From Saccharofermentans sp. (GTDB lineage: Bacteria > Bacillota > Clostridia > Saccharofermentanales > Saccharofermentanaceae), in contig JAKSRJ010000014.1 of assembly GCA_024403715.1 (NCBI GenBank), positions 1 to 54,454 on the forward strand: a DNA stretch of 54,454 bases. The letters are read 5' to 3'. The notes under the pieces are model-generated. The model had not been told where the DNA came from, did no database searches, and saw only the letters and a list, made by a program, of their open reading frames with translations. Within the stretch, counting starts at the first letter, position 1, and every line of letters begins with the position of its first letter. Below are positions 25,674 through 33,423 of the stretch, one piece after another. Both the position numbers and the translations under genes were made by a program.

Positions 25674-26405
25674 TTACTCAACAAACTTAAAGAAATCATC
25701 TACATCAACTGACTCACCTTCTGGTTCAGTTGAAAGATTATAAAGCTGATCATCACTCATACCAGATGAAACTACAGAAGAAGATGATGATCCTAAGAAT
25801 TCAAAGAGTTTACCAAAATCACCTGATGAGACAGAAATTGGCTCGTCTCTCTTAACGGATACTCGCTTCAAAATATCAAAATCAACAGAATTACCCACAC
25901 CGATATTAAAAACAACTAGCTTGTCATTCTGCTCTAGTTCATTACATGCCTTGATAGCTGTCTCCATATTAGCCATTGCATTAGGACCTTGTGGAGCACC
26001 ATCAGTAATAACAACTAACCATGGCTGATAGTACTTAATTCCCTGTTCCTTATATCCAGCCTTACGAGCATCCAATAGTTCCAATGCAGTAAGAATACCT
26101 TCTCCAATAGGAGTCATAGTAGTAGAAGCCTTAATGTCTGGAAGTCCATCATCTGAAATCTTACCGAAAGGCATAACAATTTCTACTGAAGAACCAAAAG
26201 TAATAATTGATACATCTGTTGCTGATCTTGTATCATCATTAGCTTTAATAGAAGCTAAGAAACTAGCTAGACCATGGTTAAGTTGCTTAATAGGCTCACC
26301 CATCATAGAACCAGATGTATCCAAACAAAAACATATAGGAAGTCTTCTTTTTGTACTATTACCAAAATCTGAAGCGTTAAAAGCGTTATCAGCCATTTTT
26401 GTCAT
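25674..26405 (-). CDS. vWA-domain protein (TerY/YegL-like)
   Basis: About 243 residues, mostly one von Willebrand A domain. The MIDAS motif is CFCLDTSGSMMG (DxSxS) near the N-terminus; the second site is in STTMTPIGEGI and the third in VVITDGAPQGP. A short acidic tail ends DVDDFFKFVE, echoing the FSEFL end of the coiled-coil protein. I set the start at the ATG that overlaps the kinase stop (TGATG); TTG one codon earlier and ATG three codons later are alternatives. In TerY-P modules such vWA proteins accompany a PP2C phosphatase and a kinase, which is the arrangement here. Confidence 0.9.
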   Translation of the reverse strand: MTKMADNAFNASDFGNSTKRRLPICFCLDTSGSMMGEPIKQLNHGLASFLASIKANDDTRSATDVSIITFGSSVEIVMPFGKISDDGLPDIKASTTMTPIGEGILTALELLDARKAGYKEQGIKYYQPWLVVITDGAPQGPNAMANMETAIKACNELEQNDKLVVFNIGVGNSVDFDILKRVSVKRDEPISVSSGDFGKLFEFLGSSSSSVVSSGMSDDQLYNLSTEPEGESVDVDDFFKFVE

Positions 26406-28162
26406 CAACCTTTCTTAAATAAATTAAACAAGCCACCATTCTTCTTCTCTTCAACTACAGGCGTTGGTTCAGGTTTCTTTTGACCTACAGACGCATTACC
26501 ACCATAACCAGAATGAATTCCACTACTAGTTCTTGGTGTTGCTGCAAGAGGTGATGAACTATTTCCACTATTAGCAACTGCAGCGAATGGATTATTACTA
26601 TCAACAGTAGTTACCGCTGATTTAAAACCTTTTTTAGCTGCAGCAGCCTTACCAACGCTACTAGCTGGAGAGAACGTCTTAGGGGTAAACTTAGAAGATG
26701 AAACAGGATTAGGTTCAGTAGCTTTATAATCCATATTGGGGAAAGCTTTATACGCTTCTTCATCCTCAATAGTTCCAGCTACCAAAGACTCCTTGTAAGT
26801 TAGTACCGCATCATACCACTCGATAGCTTCATAAGATTGACCAAGCTTAAAGGTGTTATAAAGCATCTCTCGAATTCTTACGGGGAGAGCTCTCCAAATA
26901 TAGTTATAACCACCCTTTGGAATATGTTCCTCATCAGAATTATCAAGGGTATATGGGAAATTCTTCTCGAGAATTTCTTCTCTCAATGTCTCTGCACCAT
27001 TACGTGTAGCATATGGATGCAAACCACAGAATAGTAAAGAGAAAACAAGCATTGCAATCGAATAATCTTCATCTTCCAATTTACGCAAGAAACTGGAGAA
27101 GTTGAGTCCCCAAAGCCTAGGATCAGTGAATTCTTCTGTTCCTACAGGGCATGGAAGATTTGCTACCTGAACACTATCCATATCAATAAGATAAATGGAG
27201 TTAGATGAATACAATAAAGAGTTCTTCATCTGAATATCGCCAGCGACAATACCATGCATATGAAGATACATATACTTCTCAAGTAAATCACAAAGTGAAG
27301 TCGTTATATCGATTCTCTTCCAATCAGGGAAACTATTCAAAAGGGCATCTGGGCCATCAAATACATTACCCATAGTCTTACCCTTACCTGTAATCATTGT
27401 GTATCCTACAGGAATCCCCTTAAAGAACAACAATTCCTGAGGCCAACACAAACCAACAGAATTGAGCCCCATCTCTACTTGAACCTGAAGTTTCTTCCAA
27501 CGAAGAGGTGTAATGATTCCCTTATGGTAAATCTTAGCTACATACTTAGGATTATTAGTCGTAAATACCATTCCTTCAGCACCAGCAGAAATACGCTTCT
27601 CTAGAGTTATTGATGTGTTGTTACCAGTCTGAATAGTATCTCCAACATTACAATAAATTGGAGCATCTAGATACTTATCCAAAGATGCTAAAGGAGAAAT
27701 CTCAACATCTGGAACTTGAGTTATAAACTCGGCTACACCATGACAAATGGTGAACTCTTTTGCCTTATCGATAACGAGAATATCACCGATATAAGCAGGC
27801 ATCTTTTCCTTGATTCTCTTTGAAAAAATTCCATCTCGAGCCATGATTATACATGAGTTTTCCAATGTACTTACTTTATCAAGAAAATCACATGTCTCAG
27901 TCGCCTGAACAGAATGAAGCAACTTATCCTGTAAAAGAACCGTGCAAAAATCGCGCATAGCGCTTGTTGCAGAAGCTGTCTTATCATCTGCCTGATGCAA
28001 TACACAGTAGTGGAATAACTTAAAGGATTTACTTACATAAACATCCTTACGAGTTTCAGTAACAAAATCGAGCAAATCAGATAATAGCGCGGTTCCACCA
28101 AACTCGCGGATAAAAGAATAATCAACAATTAATGAGTTATATTGTTTTAGCTGTTCGAACAT
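26405..28162 (-). CDS. Protein kinase-like protein with N-terminal PIN-like domain (YegI/TerY-P kinase type)
   Basis: 585 residues in three parts. Residues 1-140 look PIN-like: LIVDYSFIREF at the start, and CIIMARDGIFSKRIKEK then ILVIDKAKEF at the end, with acidic residues at the expected strand ends. Residues about 180-440 form a protein kinase fold: glycine loop ISAGAEGMVF (191-200), VAKIYHK with Lys210, catalytic loop HGIVAGDIQMKN (303-314, Asp309 and Asn314, HRD altered to AGD), LIDMDS (325-330) for DFG, and GTEEFTDPRL. The remaining 130 residues are Ser/Ala/Pro-rich and end in a short basic amphipathic tail. No ribosome-binding site precedes the ATG. It is the first gene of the module. 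Confidence 0.85.
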   Translation of the reverse strand: MFEQLKQYNSLIVDYSFIREFGGTALLSDLLDFVTETRKDVYVSKSFKLFHYCVLHQADDKTASATSAMRDFCTVLLQDKLLHSVQATETCDFLDKVSTLENSCIIMARDGIFSKRIKEKMPAYIGDILVIDKAKEFTICHGVAEFITQVPDVEISPLASLDKYLDAPIYCNVGDTIQTGNNTSITLEKRISAGAEGMVFTTNNPKYVAKIYHKGIITPLRWKKLQVQVEMGLNSVGLCWPQELLFFKGIPVGYTMITGKGKTMGNVFDGPDALLNSFPDWKRIDITTSLCDLLEKYMYLHMHGIVAGDIQMKNSLLYSSNSIYLIDMDSVQVANLPCPVGTEEFTDPRLWGLNFSSFLRKLEDEDYSIAMLVFSLLFCGLHPYATRNGAETLREEILEKNFPYTLDNSDEEHIPKGGYNYIWRALPVRIREMLYNTFKLGQSYEAIEWYDAVLTYKESLVAGTIEDEEAYKAFPNMDYKATEPNPVSSSKFTPKTFSPASSVGKAAAAKKGFKSAVTTVDSNNPFAAVANSGNSSSPLAATPRTSSGIHSGYGGNASVGQKKPEPTPVVEEKKNGGLFNLFKKG

Positions 28163-28168
28163 AATATT

Positions 28169-28197
28169 AATTTATAATAATTATAAGATTAGGTCAA
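28169..28197 (-). promoter_or_regulatory. Candidate promoter of the kinase/vWA/PP2C operon
   Basis: On the minus strand TTGACC (28192-28197) is followed after 17 bases by TAAATT (28169-28174); an overlapping TATAAA would give a 15-base spacer. With the first choice transcription would start at or next to the A of the ATG at 28162. Confidence 0.55.
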
Positions 28198-28200
28198 TAA

Positions 28201-28219
28201 AATTGTGACGGAATTGTGA
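28201..28219. repeat. Two 8-bp direct repeats spaced 11 bp, upstream of the kinase-operon -35
   Basis: AATTGTGA occurs at 28201-28208 and 28212-28219, exactly one helical turn apart and four bases upstream of the -35. On the minus strand this reads TTCACA-N5-GTCACA-N5-ATTGAC, resembling the tandem hexamers bound by PhoP/PhoB/OmpR-type response regulators. The regulator is inferred, not shown. Confidence 0.55.
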
Positions 28220-28244
28220 AGTTTTTTAATGCGTTTTCAACCTT

Positions 28245-30026
28245 TTAAATTATGCCAACAAGTCCCATCAAAAACTTGGCATTAGATTCATTAGATATAC
28301 CAGTTTTCAACTTATAGTCAAATATAATATTTTCCCCCTCGTATTTCTCGCTAAAGTGATAAAAAGCTACATTTTCAAAGCCATCTTTAGACGTAACTCT
28401 ATTGCACAACGCATAATCGTGTGTTGTCATAAAACCTGTAATATATGGCCTTTTGAGTTTGTTAAGGACCGCCTCTGCACCGTCTGTTCTATCAGCTGAA
28501 TTAGTTCCTCGGAATATTTCATCAATTAAGAACATCATAGGCTTTCCCTCCTCAGACGCCTTAACAATGTTTCCAATTCTAACTAATTCAGCTTTGAAAG
28601 TACTCATATTTCCTTCAATGCTATCAATGATACGCATAGAAGACATAACGCGCATAATGGATAAGGAAGCGCTGCTAGCAGGCACACGAGCTCCAGTGTA
28701 GGCAATTATAGAGATTAGTCCAACTGTCCTAATCAATGTTGTTTTACCACTCATATTTGAACCTGTAATTAGTACAGACTGAGAATCAAGTTCTATAGAA
28801 TTAGATACGGCACACTGTGGGTCTAATAATGGATGTATCATATCCGTACCACAAAAATAAGCTAACTTTTCATCACAAATCACAGGTATACAAGAATAGG
28901 AAGAAGACAACCCAGGCGAACAAGCACTCATCAAAGCCTCAATATTAGCTACGCCATCCAAGTCTTTAAGAAACTTATCTCCGTATTCCTTACGCCATGA
29001 AAAAAGCATATCAGCGCATAGTAAATCGTATGGAAAAACACAATTTAGTATCAATGCTACAATTGGTTGCTGGCGTATAGCACAATAAGCACACGCAGTT
29101 CTAAGGTTATTAATATTCTTCGAAGCATCATTATTTAAAAAATCACCAAATAAATCATTGATTGAGCCCGTTTCATCGAAAAAGAAATTAATTCTCTTTG
29201 CTAAAGCACTAGCTTGAGAAGAAACTTTACCAATTGCTACAAAATCTTTGGAGTATTTACGAGTCGTAAAAAACCAAATAATCAGGTTCACTAATATTAC
29301 AAATAGAATTGAAGCCTTATAGAATTTATTTCCCAGAACGAAAAGAACTAGAGGTATAAACCACATTAATGGCGATAATTTATAAAGCAGTTTGTTTGAA
29401 TTATTGATTATCTCCTTACTGTTCGCAAGATTAATCAAGGCAGAAGGCAGCTTGATTATCTTATTAAGATTAGAAATTGCCTCGTAGTTAATTAAAAACT
29501 CCAAAGAATTACTAAGCTTACTTACAAAATCCTGCCTTTTAATAACATCGTGCTTTGTTAGTTTATCCAAATCTTTACCGCAAAGCATATCAGCAAATGC
29601 TTTACGGCCTAAAATGAAATGGGATGTGTTATATAAAGCAAAAACCGAATGCTCACCAAATAAATCTAAGTCAGAAGCATAATCATGCAAAGGATTAATA
29701 AATTCTTTTCCATTATCCTTAAGGTTGGAAAAATCCCCTTTAGATCTTGATTCATAGCGATCAAGACACTCAATCTTACTAAGAATAAGCTTAAGCTCAT
29801 TTTTACTTTTTCCATGAATAAAGCACAAATAAGCAAACACCACTACTGTTAATACTGATAAACAAACAAATGGAATTAAATGCTTGGCAAAAAATCCAAG
29901 GCAGACAAAAGCAACTGTAAGTATAAAAAAAACAAGCCGCAGATTGCTAAGTCTGCGGTTCCTACCTTCGAAGAAATCCTTTTTCTTCATAAGGTCCGTT
30001 TTCATATTGTTAAGTGTAATATTCAT
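28245..30026 (-). CDS. Membrane-anchored MutS-like ATPase
   Basis: 593 residues. The C-terminal third is a MutS domain V ATPase: Walker A TGSNMSGKTT (421-430), TYTGARVPA-like segment AYTGARVPASSA, and MSSMRIIDSIEGNMSTFKAEL. The Walker B block FLIDEIFRGTNSADR (499-513) and the ITGFMTTHDYAL His switch complete it. A helical lever region precedes it. Unlike true MutS there is no mismatch-binding domain, and there are two pairs of hydrophobic segments (about 30-70 and 218-253). The family is widespread in Clostridia and Bacteroidota and poorly characterised. Its start overlaps the sirtuin stop by four bases (ATGA). Confidence 0.88.
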   Translation of the reverse strand: MNITLNNMKTDLMKKKDFFEGRNRRLSNLRLVFFILTVAFVCLGFFAKHLIPFVCLSVLTVVVFAYLCFIHGKSKNELKLILSKIECLDRYESRSKGDFSNLKDNGKEFINPLHDYASDLDLFGEHSVFALYNTSHFILGRKAFADMLCGKDLDKLTKHDVIKRQDFVSKLSNSLEFLINYEAISNLNKIIKLPSALINLANSKEIINNSNKLLYKLSPLMWFIPLVLFVLGNKFYKASILFVILVNLIIWFFTTRKYSKDFVAIGKVSSQASALAKRINFFFDETGSINDLFGDFLNNDASKNINNLRTACAYCAIRQQPIVALILNCVFPYDLLCADMLFSWRKEYGDKFLKDLDGVANIEALMSACSPGLSSSYSCIPVICDEKLAYFCGTDMIHPLLDPQCAVSNSIELDSQSVLITGSNMSGKTTLIRTVGLISIIAYTGARVPASSASLSIMRVMSSMRIIDSIEGNMSTFKAELVRIGNIVKASEEGKPMMFLIDEIFRGTNSADRTDGAEAVLNKLKRPYITGFMTTHDYALCNRVTSKDGFENVAFYHFSEKYEGENIIFDYKLKTGISNESNAKFLMGLVGII

Positions 30027-30928
30027 TTCTCTTCTGCCTTAGGCGTAGCAGTTGATTTCTTAGTTGCCGCTGGCTTCTTAGATGCTGTCGATGTCTTCTT
30101 GGCAGTAGACTTTTTAGAAGTAGTTTTCTTACGCTTCTTACCTGCATCAGATCTCTTCTTACGCTTAGGTATAGCAGCATCCAAAATATCTCCCAAACTA
30201 TCATGAATTGATAGCATCGCAGTCAAATCGAGATAAGTGGATGACTTGTTAATAATTACCATCTTGTCATGCTTGATAAACTGGCTAAAAGTAGCAGCTG
30301 GATAAACAGTCAAAGATGTACCACCAATAATTAATAAATCACACTTTTTCAACGCCTTGATAGCAGCATCAACTTTGTCGTGCTCTAAGTTTTCTTCATA
30401 TAGAGTTATGTCAGGACGAACAATTCCACCACAACGATCACAATGAGGTACGCCTTCGTGATTTATGATGTACTCCATTTTAAACTTCTTACCACAGTCC
30501 ATGCAGTGGTTCCTAAATACTGATCCATGAAGCTCAATTGTATTCTTAGAACCAGCATCCTGATGAAGTCTGTCGATATTCTGAGTGATAATAGCCATGA
30601 GCTTCCCCTGGCGTTCAAGACGAACCAACGCCTTATGACCTTTATTAGGTTTGGCATCTGGGTATAATAGCTTACGCTTATAAAAATCATAGAATTCCTC
30701 AGGATGTTCCATGAAGAAAGAGTGAGAAATTACATCTACAGCTCTATACTGAAGTCCACTCTCCTGATTATAAAGTCCATCGCCAGATCTAAAATCTGGA
30801 ATACCACTTTCTGTAGACATACCAGCGCCACCAAGAAATACTATTTTCTTGGATTGATCAATCAGTTCACGAAGCTGATTAATCTTCGCTTCTCTGACAT
30901 CTCCATATCTGTCTAATCTAGTCTCCAC
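30023..30928 (-). CDS. Sir2-family NAD-dependent protein deacylase with lysine-rich tail
   Basis: Removes acyl groups from lysines using NAD+. Residues 1-250 carry the full sirtuin motif set: FLGGAGMSTESGIPDFRS (31-48), TQNIDRLHQDAG (115-126), catalytic His in ELHGS (132-136), zinc Cys142, Cys145, Cys163 and Cys166 in CMDCGKKF and CDRCGG, and IIGGTSLTVYP. Residues about 255-301 form a Lys/Ala/Ser/Thr/Pro tail built from KKST, KKTS and KKPA units, like histone H1 or bacterial H1-like proteins. This tail is not part of the standard family and could bind nucleic acid or be a self-substrate. It is cotranscribed with the MutS-like and PH-domain genes. Confidence 0.95.
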   Translation of the reverse strand: METRLDRYGDVREAKINQLRELIDQSKKIVFLGGAGMSTESGIPDFRSGDGLYNQESGLQYRAVDVISHSFFMEHPEEFYDFYKRKLLYPDAKPNKGHKALVRLERQGKLMAIITQNIDRLHQDAGSKNTIELHGSVFRNHCMDCGKKFKMEYIINHEGVPHCDRCGGIVRPDITLYEENLEHDKVDAAIKALKKCDLLIIGGTSLTVYPAATFSQFIKHDKMVIINKSSTYLDLTAMLSIHDSLGDILDAAIPKRKKRSDAGKKRKKTTSKKSTAKKTSTASKKPAATKKSTATPKAEEK

Positions 30929-30945
30929 TCAAAACCCCTAATCTA

Positions 30946-31419
30946 TCAAATATGTCCAGTATGGCCCATATCGCCATCCATAAAATCAAGGACACCATCA
31001 CCATCATGCATATGTGATTCATGCTCAAATGCACCAGCTGCACCAAACATTTCTTTTCCAAGAACTCTCTTCTCGTTACGTTCCTTCTCAACTATATTGC
31101 TCAGAGCAGTTCTAACTCGCTCAGAATCCTTAATATTCTTAAGTTCAAGAGTTGGATATGTCTGGTCTGCAGTCTTTAAAACAACTGAACCAACACCAAA
31201 AATCTTCTGACCTAGTTTTCTAACCAAAGTTACGTCAAGAACTCTATATAAAAGAACTTCATCAGAAATAGTATTAAGTAAGCCCTTCTTAATATAGAGC
31301 TTATCGGAATCAAAACTATACTTAGTAAATGAAATAGGAAGGCCGAAATAACGCTTTCTATCAGACCACAACAGCGGCTGCTCTTTTACGTATTCAGACA
31401 ATCTATCAGTCTTTGCCAT
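30946..31419 (-). CDS. Bacterial PH-domain (YdbS/YdbT-like) protein
   Basis: About 157 residues. The central part (about 15-105) resembles a bacterial PH domain: LLWSDRKRYFGLPISFTKYSFDSDKLYIKKGLLNT, EVLLYRVLDVTLVRKLGQKIFGVGSVVL, and a closing helix SERVRTALSNIVEKERNEKR. Unlike YdbS/YdbT it has no membrane segments, so it is probably cytoplasmic. The C-terminal 30 residues are rich in His and Asp (HESHMHDGDG, GDMGHTGHI), suggesting metal binding. The start is the ATG after GGGAGG; a TTG five codons upstream is less likely. It is the first gene of the sirtuin/MutS-like operon. Confidence 0.85.
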   Translation of the reverse strand: MAKTDRLSEYVKEQPLLWSDRKRYFGLPISFTKYSFDSDKLYIKKGLLNTISDEVLLYRVLDVTLVRKLGQKIFGVGSVVLKTADQTYPTLELKNIKDSERVRTALSNIVEKERNEKRVLGKEMFGAAGAFEHESHMHDGDGVLDFMDGDMGHTGHI

Positions 31420-31446
31420 AATTATTCCTCCCAAATCAGTATTTTG

Positions 31447-31452
31447 ATTATA
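31447..31452 (-). promoter_or_regulatory. Candidate -10 element for the PH-domain/sirtuin/MutS-like operon
   Basis: A perfect TATAAT on the minus strand, 28 bases upstream of the ATG, inside a very AT-rich 93-base gap. No good -35 was found 16-18 bases upstream (TAGAAT). Confidence 0.4.
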
Positions 31453-31512
31453 TATTTTTTTAAGTATTAATTCTATTAAAGATATAAATATTTAACACTT
31501 TTAACAATTTTG

Positions 31513-33423
31513 TTATATCGGTTCTTGGCTACTTCCTTCTGTCGTCGCGACGTTAACCGCATCAACATAACTATCCAGTATCAATGTAACATCAAACAAT
31601 CTAGAGTAATCGTTATGACTTAAATTGTACTCACTTAGTGGTGTTCTATCGTAGTACAAATAATTACTTCCGTAGATATGGTATGGGTTATAACCCATAC
31701 CAAAGAAAATTCTAAAACCGTTGCTCTTTAAATATTCCGCTCTAGGATCTGTGCCATAAATATAGTTACCACCTGGATAAACAATAATGTGGCATTCATC
31801 CATAAGGGTTCTTATCTGTTCCATCCATTTCTCTGTATCAGCAACAATCGTCTCCATATCAGCTTCATACGCGTTAATATGACCATATGTAGCGGATGCA
31901 AATCGCCAACCTGTATCTCTCAATACACTCATAATTTCAATTACTGTTTGTCTGTTAGCATTAATTTCACTTTCTGAAAAAGTGATGTTAGGTCTACCTA
32001 TACTTTCTAAAGCATCACTTCTATCGTCAGCTTCATCCGTACTAATGACATAGCCAAACACAGATTCATATCCTGAAATTGATATTACGCCTTTTGCTCC
32101 ATCAAAAGAAAAATCTGGATGATTCTCAATAAAAGCATCTAAAATACCAATCGCTTCTAAATCCCTCGATGATACCAAAGTTCCATCCGGAGCTGTGTAC
32201 TGACCACACACTTGTCCTTGCTCATTTACTGCAAGTTGTGTACAAAGTCCATAGTTATAGGTTGTCGATGCATTGTAATCAAAGTCTTCTAATACAAGAA
32301 TTAGAGGTTTCTTTCCTACTGGAATAGTTAAATCTACTTCACTAATAAATGTATCCTCAGACAAATCCGCCATAGTCTCAGCATCTACCAAAACGAAATC
32401 ATTAGCATACAATTGTTCTAGCATACGCTGAAATTCATCAGTTGATAGATATAAACCCGTTGTCGATGCGCCTCTGGAAGAATCTGCAATTAACTGACGG
32501 ATACTTAGTACTTCCACCGTTCCTCTATATGAAGTAACCTCTGTAGTATGGCTAGTCGCTTCCAAAAGATCGGCATTAATACGATTATCATCCGGAAAAA
32601 TAACAGCTAAATCAGACAGCAAGCTCTCAGCTGAATAGTATCTGTATCTCTCAAGCCAATGTTCTCCTAGTGTAAGCATTGGTTCATACATAATCTCTTT
32701 GATTTCAGTTAATCGTCTTGAGGAGAAATTTAAGACAAAACCGTCATAGTTATCACATACAGACTGATACCCATGAACAGCTGCAACATAATCTTCATTA
32801 TCGTAAGCTCTTTCAGCAACCTGAACTTCACCACGAGCCATTTCGATAGTTTCTATTTCGAGAAGCAGCGGAGTTGTAGTAGCCGAGACATTGCCGATAT
32901 CAGATACAGAATTGAAAATAAAAATCAAATCTGGCTTCTCAATAGTTCCAAGCAAGAATTCAGTACACAAATCATTAAGCCATGATGAAATCTGGGATGA
33001 AGTTAGTTCTTCAAGTCCATTCATAAACTGTATGTCAGCTGTAGATAAGACATATCGCTCTGTTCTCATCGCATTTTCAATATCAAATAATCTACTATTG
33101 ACCAAGCCTTCCATCTGATCCATCTGAGATCTCAACGACTCTAGATACGAATCCTCTGTTGTGGCATATTGATCATTAGCAACAACATCATCGTGAATTC
33201 TACGATACATACCAAGCGCATCATCGTATCTAGATTCATCTAGTGCTCTAGAGAATTCTGGAATTACGCTATCAGCTTGTCGTGTCGTGCTATTAAGCCA
33301 AGCGACAACGGTAATCATGCTAATAATTGTTAGTCCGCATATTATAGCAGCAACAATATGACCTAATGGCAATTGGGACTTTTTCTCGTAATTATCGAAG
33401 ATATTATCTTCTATTCTCTTCAC
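31513..33423 (-). CDS. Membrane-anchored polysaccharide-deacetylase-like protein, probably inactive
   Basis: 636 residues: a short cytoplasmic N-terminus, one membrane segment (about 22-42), a helical TPR-like extracellular region (about 50-290), and a NodB-homology domain (about 300-615). The domain opens VEVLSIRQLI and YLSTDEFQRMLEQLYANDFVLV. The metal and catalytic motifs are altered. The TFDDG site is LEDFDY with Glu379-Asp380. The HTYxH site is ATYGH (511-515), with Ala in place of the first metal-binding His. Motif 3 is VYPGGNY. Such domains normally N- or O-deacetylate peptidoglycan or other glycans. The gene overlaps parC by four bases, an odd partner. Confidence 0.85.
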   Translation of the reverse strand: MKRIEDNIFDNYEKKSQLPLGHIVAAIICGLTIISMITVVAWLNSTTRQADSVIPEFSRALDESRYDDALGMYRRIHDDVVANDQYATTEDSYLESLRSQMDQMEGLVNSRLFDIENAMRTERYVLSTADIQFMNGLEELTSSQISSWLNDLCTEFLLGTIEKPDLIFIFNSVSDIGNVSATTTPLLLEIETIEMARGEVQVAERAYDNEDYVAAVHGYQSVCDNYDGFVLNFSSRRLTEIKEIMYEPMLTLGEHWLERYRYYSAESLLSDLAVIFPDDNRINADLLEATSHTTEVTSYRGTVEVLSIRQLIADSSRGASTTGLYLSTDEFQRMLEQLYANDFVLVDAETMADLSEDTFISEVDLTIPVGKKPLILVLEDFDYNASTTYNYGLCTQLAVNEQGQVCGQYTAPDGTLVSSRDLEAIGILDAFIENHPDFSFDGAKGVISISGYESVFGYVISTDEADDRSDALESIGRPNITFSESEINANRQTVIEIMSVLRDTGWRFASATYGHINAYEADMETIVADTEKWMEQIRTLMDECHIIVYPGGNYIYGTDPRAEYLKSNGFRIFFGMGYNPYHIYGSNYLYYDRTPLSEYNLSHNDYSRLFDVTLILDSYVDAVNVATTEGSSQEPI

